DNA from: a bacterium
GTDB taxonomy: Bacteria > Actinomycetota > Thermoleophilia > Solirubrobacterales > 70-9
Assembly: GCA_023251935.1 (NCBI GenBank)
Contig: JAHEXV010000016.1
Span: forward strand, 1 to 38,550
Length of the DNA stretch: 38,550 bases
Direction of reading: 5' to 3'
Within the stretch, counting starts at the first letter, position 1. Every line of letters starts with the position of its first letter. Positions 1 to 5,974 of the stretch are shown here, in pieces. The notes beneath the pieces are model-generated. The model ran no database searches, was not told where the DNA came from, and saw nothing but the letters and a program-made list of their open reading frames with translations. Both the position numbers and the translations under genes were made by a program.

Positions 1-35
1 AGGTCGTCAACTCCAAGACGGGTGCCTGCACCTAG
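1..35 (+). CDS. C-terminal end of a secreted six-Cys family protein (partial)
   Basis: The window opens inside a gene. Reading from base 3 gives VVNSKTGACT and a TAG stop at 33-35. This matches the last residues of the two complete proteins that follow (TVSSSKACTIG and TVNSSETCRVKH): the same V-S/N-S spacing and the terminal cysteine. It is therefore read as a third, upstream copy of the same family, cut by the window edge. Its stop is followed by the same kind of GC hairpin (81-111) that follows the other two copies. Only 10 codons are visible, so the assignment rests on this short match plus the shared hairpin. Function is unknown. Confidence 0.6.
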   Translation, partial: VVNSKTGACT

Positions 36-80
36 CGAGAGCGCGAATTGAGTCTCCGGCTCCTCGAGCCGAGGACACCA

Positions 81-111
81 CGAGAGGGGCGGCCAGGTGC
101 CGCCCCTCTCG
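81..111 (+). terminator. GC hairpin after the first six-Cys copy
   Basis: A perfect 12-bp stem (CGAGAGGGGCGG at 81-92 with its complement at 100-111) closes a 7-base loop. There is no real T-run after it. It shares its core with hairpins at 1133-1160 and 2044-2077. It is probably a transcription terminator or mRNA 3'-end stabiliser. A second, smaller hairpin (7-bp stem, 122-138) follows directly. Confidence 0.65.
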
Positions 112-221
112 CGTTCTGGGCGGCGGCAGGTTGCCGCCCCCGCGGTTTCCTGAGGGTCGGTCCGCCAACCGGCGCACCGATCGTGTCTTGCCGGTAGCGT
201 TCTGTCCCTTCGATCAGCGGG

Positions 222-227
222 TAGGCT
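222..227 (+). promoter_or_regulatory. Putative -10 element (TAGGCT) of the six-Cys gene at 286
   Basis: TAGGCT lies inside the 14-mer GGGTAGGCTTACCC (219-232), which recurs at 2473-2486 before another gene. Here it is 58 bases before the ATG, leaving room for a structured leader. No convincing -35 is seen. Confidence 0.4.
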
Positions 228-242
228 TACCCGTGGGGAAAG

Positions 243-263
243 CGGGCGGTCCGGAGCCGCCCG
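243..263 (+). promoter_or_regulatory. Leader hairpin just before the ribosome binding site
   Basis: An 8-bp stem (CGGGCGGT at 243-250 with 256-263, one G-T pair) has a 5-base loop and ends 7 bases before the Shine-Dalgarno GGAGGAAG (271-278). The next paralogue has an equivalent hairpin at 1217-1237. It may stabilise the mRNA or tune ribosome access. Confidence 0.45.
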
Positions 264-285
264 GGGACAAGGAGGAAGATTCGAG

Positions 286-1083
286 ATGCGCATTCGGATG
301 CGTTACGGGGCGCCCTTGGCGCTCGCAGCGGTCGCCGCCGTGGCCCTCGTGGGGATCGCGATGGCGGCGCCGAACGGCAACACCTCGTCGGTGCAGGGCA
401 GTGGGTTCAATCCCACCAAGCTGCCGCAGAACACCTACAAGGCCGGGGCGCTGATCACCCACACCCACGGCACCTACGCGCACCCCGGCAGCGCCCCGCA
501 GGGCGGCTACACCAACCGGACGGAGCTCTACTTCGACAACGACGGCAAGCTCAACACGACGGCGGTGCCGAAGTGCGGCAAGGCGACCATCTCGGGCAAC
601 ATCACCATGAAGCAGGCGATGGCACAGTGCGCCACCGCCAAGGTGGGCACCGGGACGGCCCAGGCGCTGCTCGGCCCCTCGACCGTCAAGGCTTGCGTGC
701 TGGTCTTCAACGGCAAGCCGACCACGGCCGGCCAGCCGACCGACCTGATCTTCACACGGTTCCAGGTCGCCGTCCCGAGCTCGATCAACTGCGCGGACCC
801 GGCCAACAACCAGAACGGCAACACGACCGTGCTGCTCGAGGGTGTCGTGAAGCCGAACCCGGCCTCGCTGGGGCCTGACTTCCAGGGCGGCAAGATGCTC
901 GACGTCAACAACATCCCGCACACCCTGCCCTTGAGTGACTTCTTGGTCACGACCCAGCACGGCAGCTACATCAGCGCTCGCTGCCACGACGCCAACAAGA
1001 AGCTCGACATCAAGGGCAAGTTCACCTACAGCGACGGTCAGTCCGACACGGTCAGCTCCTCCAAGGCGTGCACGATCGGTTGA
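286..1083 (+). CDS. Secreted six-cysteine protein, tandem paralogue 1
   Basis: A 265-residue exported protein of a family I do not recognise. The N-terminus (MRIRMRYGAPLALAAVAAVA then VALVGIAMAAPNG) is a classical signal peptide with cleavage likely near AMA-AP. The mature part has six cysteines (PKC, AQC, KAC, INC, ARC, KAC), conserved in the neighbour at 1255, so three disulfides are plausible. Blocks shared with the neighbour include ISGNITMKQAMA, NQNGNTTVLL and LDVNNIP..LPLSDF. The ATG at 286 follows a good Shine-Dalgarno (GGAGGAAG at 271-278), which fixes the start. It sits in a three-copy tandem array in which each copy has its own hairpin downstream, so the copies are probably separate transcription units. 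Secretion and homology to the neighbour are clear. Function is unknown; an extracellular or surface structural role is only a guess. Confidence 0.85.
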   Translation: MRIRMRYGAPLALAAVAAVALVGIAMAAPNGNTSSVQGSGFNPTKLPQNTYKAGALITHTHGTYAHPGSAPQGGYTNRTELYFDNDGKLNTTAVPKCGKATISGNITMKQAMAQCATAKVGTGTAQALLGPSTVKACVLVFNGKPTTAGQPTDLIFTRFQVAVPSSINCADPANNQNGNTTVLLEGVVKPNPASLGPDFQGGKMLDVNNIPHTLPLSDFLVTTQHGSYISARCHDANKKLDIKGKFTYSDGQSDTVSSSKACTIG

Positions 1084-1132
1084 GCGGCCAGTAGGAGAGC
1101 ATGAGCGAGCAGCGGCTCGGCGAAGCAATTCA

Positions 1133-1160
1133 GGAGGGGCGGCCCAGGGGCCGCCCCTCC
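1133..1160 (+). terminator. GC hairpin after six-Cys paralogue 1
   Basis: A perfect 12-bp stem (GGAGGGGCGGCC at 1133-1144 with 1149-1160) closes a 4-base loop, 50 bases after the stop at 1083. It shares the GAGGGGCGGC core with the hairpins at 81-111 and 2044-2077. There is no T-run, so it is either a terminator of the GC-rich actinobacterial kind or a 3'-end stabiliser. Confidence 0.7.
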
Positions 1161-1195
1161 GCATTCCGCAACTATCCGCCGCCGAGCGGTGTTGC

Positions 1196-1201
1196 TACCT
1201 T
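1196..1201 (+). promoter_or_regulatory. Putative -10 element (TACCTT) of the six-Cys gene at 1255
   Basis: TACCTT lies 53 bases before the ATG, nearly the same distance as the TAGGCT of the upstream paralogue (58). This supports a common leader architecture of promoter, hairpin, Shine-Dalgarno and start. No clear -35 is seen. Confidence 0.35.
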
Positions 1202-1216
1202 CAGAGGAACGGAACA

Positions 1217-1237
1217 GGGCCGGCCTGCGGCCGGCCC
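1217..1237 (+). promoter_or_regulatory. Leader hairpin before the ribosome binding site of paralogue 2
   Basis: A perfect 9-bp stem (GGGCCGGCC at 1217-1225 with 1229-1237) has a 3-base loop and ends 4 bases before the Shine-Dalgarno GAGGAGG (1242-1248). It occupies the same place as the hairpin at 243-263 although the sequences differ, which suggests the structure rather than the sequence is kept. Confidence 0.5.
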
Positions 1238-1254
1238 GGACGAGGAGGACGAGC

Positions 1255-2007
1255 ATGCGCATCGGCAGGATGTTCGTTGTCGTTCTGGCAGGGGCGGTCG
1301 CAGGGGCGCTCGCCTTGGCGGGCATCGCGATCGCATCGGGGGACTCGACGGCGACCTTCCAGTTCACCCCGGACAAGGTGCCGAAGCGGACCTACGCCAA
1401 GGGGAAGCTGTCCGTGCACACCCACACCGACTACACCGGCGTCGGCACCAAGACCTTCCGGACGCAGCTCTACTTCGACGACGACCTCAAGATCAGCACC
1501 ACGAGGATCCCGCGCTGCAACGTGGCGAACATCTCCGGCAACATCACCATGAAGCAGGCGATGGCCAAGTGCGGCGACGCCCAGGTCGGCAGCGGCCGCG
1601 CCCAGGCCAACCTGACCACTCCGGGTGACGTCAACGGCTGCGTCCTGGCCTTCAACGGCAAGCCGTCCGGCGGCCGGCCGACGCTGGTCCTCTTCACCCG
1701 GCTTCAGGTGCCGGGCTTGATCAACTGCTCGAACCCGGCCTCGAACCAGAACGGCAACACGACCGTGCTCCTCCAGGGTCTGCTCAAGGGAGCCAGCGGC
1801 GACTACGGCACCCAGCTCGACGTCAACAACATCCCCCAGGGGTTGCCGCTGAGCGATTTCAAGGTCAGCGTCAAGCGGGGCCGCTATGTCAGCGCCCGCT
1901 GCCACGACGGAAACAAGACGTGGAACATGAAGACCCGGTTCACCTACGTGAACCCCAGTGCCACCCAGACGGTCAACTCCTCTGAGACCTGTCGCGTGAA
2001 GCACTAG
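1255..2007 (+). CDS. Secreted six-cysteine protein, tandem paralogue 2
   Basis: A 250-residue paralogue of the protein at 286-1083. It begins with a signal peptide (MRIGRMFVVVLAGAVAGALA, cleavage probably near IAIAS-GD). Six cysteines lie in the same order and context (PRC, AKC, NGC, INC, ARC, ETC). The blocks ISGNITMKQAMA, FNGKP, NQNGNTTVLL and LDVNNIPQGLPLSDF are nearly identical to the first copy, while the N-terminal 60 mature residues have diverged. The ATG at 1255 is chosen over an upstream TTG at 1189 because it has a Shine-Dalgarno (GAGGAGG, 1242-1248) and starts a proper signal peptide. A terminator-like hairpin follows at 2044-2077. Nothing in the sequence indicates catalysis. Tandem duplication with diversification suggests a surface-exposed or extracellular role, which is inference. 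Confidence 0.85.
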   Translation: MRIGRMFVVVLAGAVAGALALAGIAIASGDSTATFQFTPDKVPKRTYAKGKLSVHTHTDYTGVGTKTFRTQLYFDDDLKISTTRIPRCNVANISGNITMKQAMAKCGDAQVGSGRAQANLTTPGDVNGCVLAFNGKPSGGRPTLVLFTRLQVPGLINCSNPASNQNGNTTVLLQGLLKGASGDYGTQLDVNNIPQGLPLSDFKVSVKRGRYVSARCHDGNKTWNMKTRFTYVNPSATQTVNSSETCRVKH

Positions 2008-2043
2008 CCGGATCCGCCCTCGCGGCCTCGATCCGAGGGATGG

Positions 2044-2077
2044 GCAAGAGGGGCGGCTCGGATGCCGCCCCTCTTGC
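2044..2077 (+). terminator. GC hairpin after six-Cys paralogue 2
   Basis: A perfect 14-bp stem (GCAAGAGGGGCGGC at 2044-2057 with 2064-2077) closes a 6-base loop 36 bases after the stop. It is the longest of three related hairpins following the tandem genes. It ends only 3 bases before the -10 element of the next gene (2081). Confidence 0.75.
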
Positions 2078-2080
2078 GTC

Positions 2081-2086
2081 TATGTT
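2081..2086 (+). promoter_or_regulatory. Leaderless-type -10 element (TATGTT) for the lipoprotein at 2096
   Basis: TATGTT is separated by 9 bases from the GTG at 2096, which places the likely transcription start at the start codon. No Shine-Dalgarno is present. Confidence 0.5.
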
Positions 2087-2095
2087 GCGCGCACC

Positions 2096-2461
2096 GTGGC
2101 ACGCCGGGCCCGCACCCTCGCGTCGCTCCTCGTCGCCGTGGCGAGCGCCGTGGCCCTGGCGCTCGCCGGGGCCGGGTGCAGCGCCGGCGGCGGGGTCTCG
2201 GACTCGAAGATCGTCGATGCGCTCCACCTCAAGCAGACCGCCCGCGGCTACGAGATGGGCGGCGATCCGTTCTGCACCGTCGAGCAGCTCCTCAACGACG
2301 GCGACGAGGTCTCGGCCGCGGACGATGGCCAGGACGCGACCGCCTTCGTGATCGCCGGGCCCGCGGGGGAGGTCGGCGTGCTCGCCCAGCGGCCGTTCGC
2401 TCCCGACTGCTCGCGGCGCGCCAAGGCCAAGCTGAAGCGCCTCGAGCGCAGGTCGGAATGA
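2096..2461 (+). CDS. Small putative lipoprotein, hypothetical
   Basis: A 121-residue protein with a basic N-terminus (MARRAR), a hydrophobic stretch of about 17 residues and a cysteine at 28 in the context LAGAGC. This suggests a lipoprotein signal, although the -3 residue (Gly) is not the usual Leu. The mature part is short, with two further cysteines (DPFCTVEQ and APDCSRR) that may form a disulfide, and a basic C-terminus (RRAKAKLKRLERRSE). The GTG start at 2096 is supported by a TANNNT element 9 bases upstream. I do not recognise the family. It lies 29 bases before the RemA-like gene, which has its own putative promoter, so the two may not form an operon. Confidence 0.7.
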   Translation: MARRARTLASLLVAVASAVALALAGAGCSAGGGVSDSKIVDALHLKQTARGYEMGGDPFCTVEQLLNDGDEVSAADDGQDATAFVIAGPAGEVGVLAQRPFAPDCSRRAKAKLKRLERRSE

Positions 2462-2475
2462 GCGCCTCTCCGGGG

Positions 2476-2481
2476 TAGGCT
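2476..2481 (+). promoter_or_regulatory. Leaderless-type -10 element (TAGGCT) for the gene at 2491
   Basis: TAGGCT is 9 bases before the ATG at 2491, within GGGTAGGCTTACCC (2473-2486). That 14-mer is identical to the one at 219-232. Confidence 0.5.
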
Positions 2482-2490
2482 TACCCGGAG

Positions 2491-2760
2491 ATGGCGACCA
2501 AGCGCGAGCCCCGTCTGATCTCGCTCGGCTACGGCAAGTTCGCTCGCGCCGATCGGATCTACGCGCTGGTGCCGCTCGAGGCCGGCGAGCGCGGCGAGGG
2601 CAGGCGGACCTACGTCCACGTCGAGGGGCTCACCGAGCCGATCGTCGCCTCGCGCTCCGAGAAGGCGATCCTGGGCGAGATAGAGGCCGCGCTGACCGAG
2701 GCGGCGGGGATCCCGCGGCGCCGCCGCGCGCCGAAGGGCCAGGAGACCCTGCTGGCCTGA
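2491..2760 (+). CDS. DUF370/RemA-like small protein
   Basis: An 89-residue soluble protein. Its opening, LISLGYGKFARADRIYALVP, resembles the start of DUF370 proteins (Bacillus RemA begins roughly LINIGFGNxVxAxRI-A-V, from memory), followed by a predicted beta-strand region ending in IVASRSEKAILGEI. RemA-type proteins are small ring-forming DNA-binding regulators. Here the match is only to the N-terminal pattern, and the middle (GERGEGRRTYVHVEG) and basic C-terminus (PRRRRAPKGQE) are not typical, so this is a family suggestion rather than a firm assignment. The ATG at 2491 follows a TANNNT element by 9 bases. It is followed by a hairpin (2778-2810) and then metG, so it is probably monocistronic. 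Confidence 0.6.
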   Translation: MATKREPRLISLGYGKFARADRIYALVPLEAGERGEGRRTYVHVEGLTEPIVASRSEKAILGEIEAALTEAAGIPRRRRAPKGQETLLA

Positions 2761-2777
2761 CGCAGCGCACGCGAAAG

Positions 2778-2810
2778 CCGAGTTGCGCTGGATAGAGCAG
2801 CGCAACTCGG
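2778..2810 (+). terminator. Hairpin terminator between the RemA-like gene and metG
   Basis: A perfect 12-bp stem (CCGAGTTGCGCT at 2778-2789 with 2799-2810) closes a 9-base loop, 18 bases after the stop at 2760 and 28 bases before the metG -10 element. There is no T-run. An operator role for the inverted repeat cannot be excluded. Confidence 0.6.
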
Positions 2811-2837
2811 GTCTCGTAACGAGGACGGCGCTGCCCA

Positions 2838-2843
2838 TATGCT
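2838..2843 (+). promoter_or_regulatory. Leaderless-type -10 element (TATGCT) for metG
   Basis: TATGCT is separated by 9 bases from the GTG at 2853, the same spacing as for the two preceding genes. No Shine-Dalgarno lies between them. Confidence 0.55.
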
Positions 2844-2852
2844 GCTTCGCCC

Positions 2853-4382
2853 GTGTCCTACTACATCACCACGCCGATCTACTACGTCAACGCCGAGCCG
2901 CACCTCGGCCACGCGTACTCGACGATCGCCGCCGACATCCTCGCCCGGCACATGCGCCAGCGGGGCGAGGACGTGTTCTTCCTCACCGGCACCGACGAGC
3001 ACGGCGAGCCGGTCGCCCAGGCGGCGGAGAAGCTCGGGCTCGAGCCGCGCGAGCTCGCCGACCGCAACGCCCCTCACTTCAGGGAGCTGATGCCCCGGAT
3101 CAACGCTTCGAACGACTTCTTCATCCGCACCACCGACCCCGAGCACGAGGCCAAGGTGCGGGAGATCGTCCAGCGGGTCCACGACTACGGGCACGTCTAC
3201 GAGGGCTCTTATGAGGGCTGGTACTGCCCCCGATGCGCCGACTTCAAGACCGAGTCGGAGCTCGGCGAGGGCAACACCTGCCCGATCCACAAGATCCCGG
3301 TGGAGCGCAAGCGTGAGGAGAACTGGTTCTTTCGCCTCTCCGCCTTCCAGGAGCAGCTCGAGCGGCTCTACGCCGAGCGCCCGGACTTCGTCCGCCCGGC
3401 GGCTCGCTACAACGAGGCGCTGTCGTTCATCGAGGGTGGGCTCGAGGACGTCTCGCTGTCGCGGCCGAAGCTGACCTGGGGTGTGGAGCTGCCGTGGGAC
3501 CCCAGCCAGGTGATCTACGTCTGGTTCGACGCCCTGCTCAACTACGTGACCGCGCTCAGCTACGCCCGCGACGGCGAGGACCTGACCGAGCGCTTCTGGC
3601 CCGCCTTCCACATCATCGGCAAGGACATCCTCAAGTTCCACGCCGTCTACTGGCCGGCCTTCCTGCTCGCCGCCGGTTACGAGGTGCCGAGGCGGATGTT
3701 CATCCACGGCTTCCTGCTGATGGAGGGCCACAAGATGTCGAAGTCGCTCGGCAACGTCCTCGACCCGTTCGAGGTGATTGACCGCTTCGGCGCCGATGCG
3801 CTGCGCTACTACTGCTTTCGCGAGGTGCCGTTCGGGCGTGACGGCTCGGTCTCGGCGGCGGGCTTCGAGGCGCGCTACGAGACAGAGCTCGCCAACGAGT
3901 ACGGCAACCTCGCCAGCCGCACCCTGGCGATGGTCGGCCAGTTCCGCGACGGGGTGGTCCCCGACGCCGCGCCCGACCCGGCGCTGCTCGAGGGCGCCGA
4001 CGGGCTCGCCGGGCTCGACGAGGCGGTCCGCGACCTGCTCGACCGCGCCGAGCTGACCCAGGCACTGGAGCAGATCTGGGCCCGGGTGCGGCGCCTCAAC
4101 CGCTACGTCGAGGAGACCCGTCCGTGGGACCTGGCCAAGCAGGAAGCGGACCAGGGCGGAGCAGGCGATCGGTTGGATGCAGTCCTCTACAGCCTGGCCG
4201 AGGGCCTGCGGGTCCTCGCCCTGCTGCTCCACGCCTACATCCCCGAGGCCGGCGACCGGCTGCTGGACGCCCTCGCCGAGCCGGACCGGGGGCTGGCGGC
4301 CTTCGGCTCCCGCGCCGGCGGCCAGCGGGTCGGTGAGCTGCCGCCGCTGTTCCCGAAGATCGAGGCGGCGCCCGCCGCCTGA
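2853..4382 (+). CDS. metG: Methionyl-tRNA synthetase
   Basis: A 509-residue class I aminoacyl-tRNA synthetase that charges tRNA-Met with methionine using ATP in the cytoplasm. The HIGH motif appears as HLGH (residues 17-20) after MSYYITTPIYYVN, and KMSKS is at 294-298 within GHKMSKSLGNVLDPF. A zinc-knuckle region (WYCPRCADFK...NTCPIH) lies in the connective peptide. The length of about 510 residues indicates the short form without the C-terminal tRNA-binding/dimerisation domain found in E. coli MetG. The GTG start follows a TANNNT element with no Shine-Dalgarno. The next gene, tatD, starts 51 bases downstream with its own putative promoter. The metG-tatD-rsmA-ispE order is typical of Actinobacteria. 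Confidence 0.97.
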   Translation: MSYYITTPIYYVNAEPHLGHAYSTIAADILARHMRQRGEDVFFLTGTDEHGEPVAQAAEKLGLEPRELADRNAPHFRELMPRINASNDFFIRTTDPEHEAKVREIVQRVHDYGHVYEGSYEGWYCPRCADFKTESELGEGNTCPIHKIPVERKREENWFFRLSAFQEQLERLYAERPDFVRPAARYNEALSFIEGGLEDVSLSRPKLTWGVELPWDPSQVIYVWFDALLNYVTALSYARDGEDLTERFWPAFHIIGKDILKFHAVYWPAFLLAAGYEVPRRMFIHGFLLMEGHKMSKSLGNVLDPFEVIDRFGADALRYYCFREVPFGRDGSVSAAGFEARYETELANEYGNLASRTLAMVGQFRDGVVPDAAPDPALLEGADGLAGLDEAVRDLLDRAELTQALEQIWARVRRLNRYVEETRPWDLAKQEADQGGAGDRLDAVLYSLAEGLRVLALLLHAYIPEAGDRLLDALAEPDRGLAAFGSRAGGQRVGELPPLFPKIEAAPAA

Positions 4383-4420
4383 GGGCGTCTTCGCCGGGCG
4401 GTCGCGGGTATCGGCGCGCC

Positions 4421-4426
4421 TAGACT
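4421..4426 (+). promoter_or_regulatory. Leaderless-type -10 element (TAGACT) for tatD
   Basis: TAGACT is 7 bases before the GTG at 4434, with no Shine-Dalgarno. It suggests that the tatD-rsmA-ispE unit can start independently of metG. Confidence 0.5.
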
Positions 4427-4433
4427 CCGCCGC

Positions 4434-5204
4434 GTGGTCGACACTCACGCCCACCTCGGCATTTGCGAGCCGGCGGACGCCGAGCTCGTCGGGCGGGCGC
4501 GCCGGGTCGGGGTGCGGCGGATCCTCACCGTCGGCCTCGACGAGGCCTCCAATCGCGAGGCGATCGCCGCCGCAGGGGCCCATCCGGAGGTGTTCGCCTC
4601 CGTCGGGCGCCACCCGAACTCGGCCACGGGGTTCGACCGGCGGGCGGCCGCCGAGATCGAGGCTGTGGCCGCCGCCGAGGGGGTGGTGGCGATCGGCGAG
4701 ACCGGCCTCGACTTCTACCGGGACGGAGCCGACCGGGACGATCAGCGAGCGGCGTTCGAGGCCCAGATCGGGATCGCCCGCAGGAAGGGGATGCCGCTGG
4801 TCATCCACGTGCGCGATCCGCGCGGCTCCGACCTCGCCCTGGACGAGGTCTTCGCGACCCTCGCCTCGGCGGCCGAGGGCGTCACCGTGATCCTCCACTG
4901 CTGCTCGGCGCCGCCCGACCGGGTCGCCGAGGCGACCGAGCGGGGCTGGTACTGCTCGTTCGCCGGCAACGTCACCTATCCGAACGCCGCCGAGCTGCGC
5001 GAGGCCGCGCGAGCGGTGCCCGAGGAGCTGCTCCTGGTCGAGACCGACTCCCCGTTCCTGGCGCCGCAGCCGGTTCGCGGCCGGCCGAACCAGCCCGCGC
5101 ACGTGATCGACGTGGCCGAGGTCGTGGCCTCGGAGCGGGGCGTCGGCTACGAGGAGCTCGAGCGGGCGGTGGAGGCGAACGCGGCGAGGATCTTCCATTG
5201 GTGA
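4434..5204 (+). CDS. tatD: TatD family metal-dependent deoxyribonuclease
   Basis: A 256-residue TIM-barrel hydrolase of the TatD family, known as metal-dependent 3'-5' DNases linked to DNA repair and quality control. Metal ligands are visible: the N-terminal HxH as THAHLG (H5, H7), the Glu of GETGLDFY, the histidine of VIHVRDP, HCCS, and the catalytic aspartate of ETDSPFLAP (E203-P211). The length matches the family. The GTG start at 4434 follows a TAGACT element by 7 bases. Its stop overlaps the GTG of rsmA (GTGA), so the two are translationally coupled. I see no frameshift or missing ligand. Confidence 0.95.
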   Translation: MVDTHAHLGICEPADAELVGRARRVGVRRILTVGLDEASNREAIAAAGAHPEVFASVGRHPNSATGFDRRAAAEIEAVAAAEGVVAIGETGLDFYRDGADRDDQRAAFEAQIGIARRKGMPLVIHVRDPRGSDLALDEVFATLASAAEGVTVILHCCSAPPDRVAEATERGWYCSFAGNVTYPNAAELREAARAVPEELLLVETDSPFLAPQPVRGRPNQPAHVIDVAEVVASERGVGYEELERAVEANAARIFHW

Positions 5205-5974
5205 GGTCGGCGGCGAGACTGGGCCAGCACTTCCTCGCCGATTCGAACCTCCTCGGGGCGATCGTCCGCGACGCCGCCCTCGACCCCGCCGACGTGGCGC
5301 TCGAGATCGGGGGAGGGGAGGGGGCGCTCACCGAGCGGCTCGCCGCGGAGGTCGCCCACCTGCACGTGATCGAGCTCGACCCCGGCCTCGCCGAGCGGCT
5401 CCGGGCCCTGGCGGCCCGGCTGGAGAACGTCTCGGTCCTGCCCGGCGACGCGATGCGGGTCGAGCTCGCGGCCCTGGCGCCCGAGCCGACCGCGGTGGTC
5501 TCCAATCTCCCCTACTCGATCGCCACCCCGGTGCTCCTGCGGACGATCGCCGAGCTCCCGGGGGTCGGTAGGTGGACGGTCATGGTCCAACGCGAGATCG
5601 CCGACCGCCTGCGGGCCGGCCCGGGCTCGCGCACCTACGGCGCCCCGAGCGTGCTCGTGCAGCTCGCCTGCGAGGTGGAGCTGCTGCGGACCGTGGACCG
5701 GGCCGTGTTCACGCCCCGACCCCGGGTCGATTCCGCGCTGCTGCGACTGGTTCGCCGGGGCCCCGGGGCCTCGCCCGAGCTCGCCGGGCTGGTGCGCGCG
5801 GCCTTCGGCCACCGTCGCAAGCCGCTCGCGGGGTCGCTCGAGCTCTCCGGCGGCCCCTCGCGACGCTCGGCGCGGGCGGCCCTGCGCGCTCTGGGCATCG
5901 ACGAGGACGCTCGCGCCGAGGCGCTCGCGCCGGCGGATTTCGCCCGCCTCCTCGCGCGCCTGGGGGCCGAATGA
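5201..5974 (+). CDS. rsmA: 16S rRNA dimethyladenosine transferase
   Basis: A 257-residue SAM-dependent methyltransferase that dimethylates two adjacent adenosines near the 3' end of 16S rRNA (KsgA/RsmA), a late step of small-subunit maturation. Visible motifs are GQHFL (8-12), the SAM-binding EIGGGEG (35-41), VIELDPGL, the catalytic NLPYS (102-106), and a C-terminal helical domain with FGHRRK. The start is taken as GTG 5201 because it overlaps the tatD stop (GTGA) and places GQHFL near the N-terminus as in the family. A TTG one codon earlier is also possible. The stop overlaps the ATG of ispE (ATGA). Confidence 0.95.
   Translation: MRSAARLGQHFLADSNLLGAIVRDAALDPADVALEIGGGEGALTERLAAEVAHLHVIELDPGLAERLRALAARLENVSVLPGDAMRVELAALAPEPTAVVSNLPYSIATPVLLRTIAELPGVGRWTVMVQREIADRLRAGPGSRTYGAPSVLVQLACEVELLRTVDRAVFTPRPRVDSALLRLVRRGPGASPELAGLVRAAFGHRRKPLAGSLELSGGPSRRSARAALRALGIDEDARAEALAPADFARLLARLGAE

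Noticed and set aside
2610-5198. A long open frame on the minus strand opposite metG and tatD
   Set aside because: It is the mirror of strong, motif-bearing genes on the other strand and shows no domain pattern; very GC-rich DNA produces such frames.
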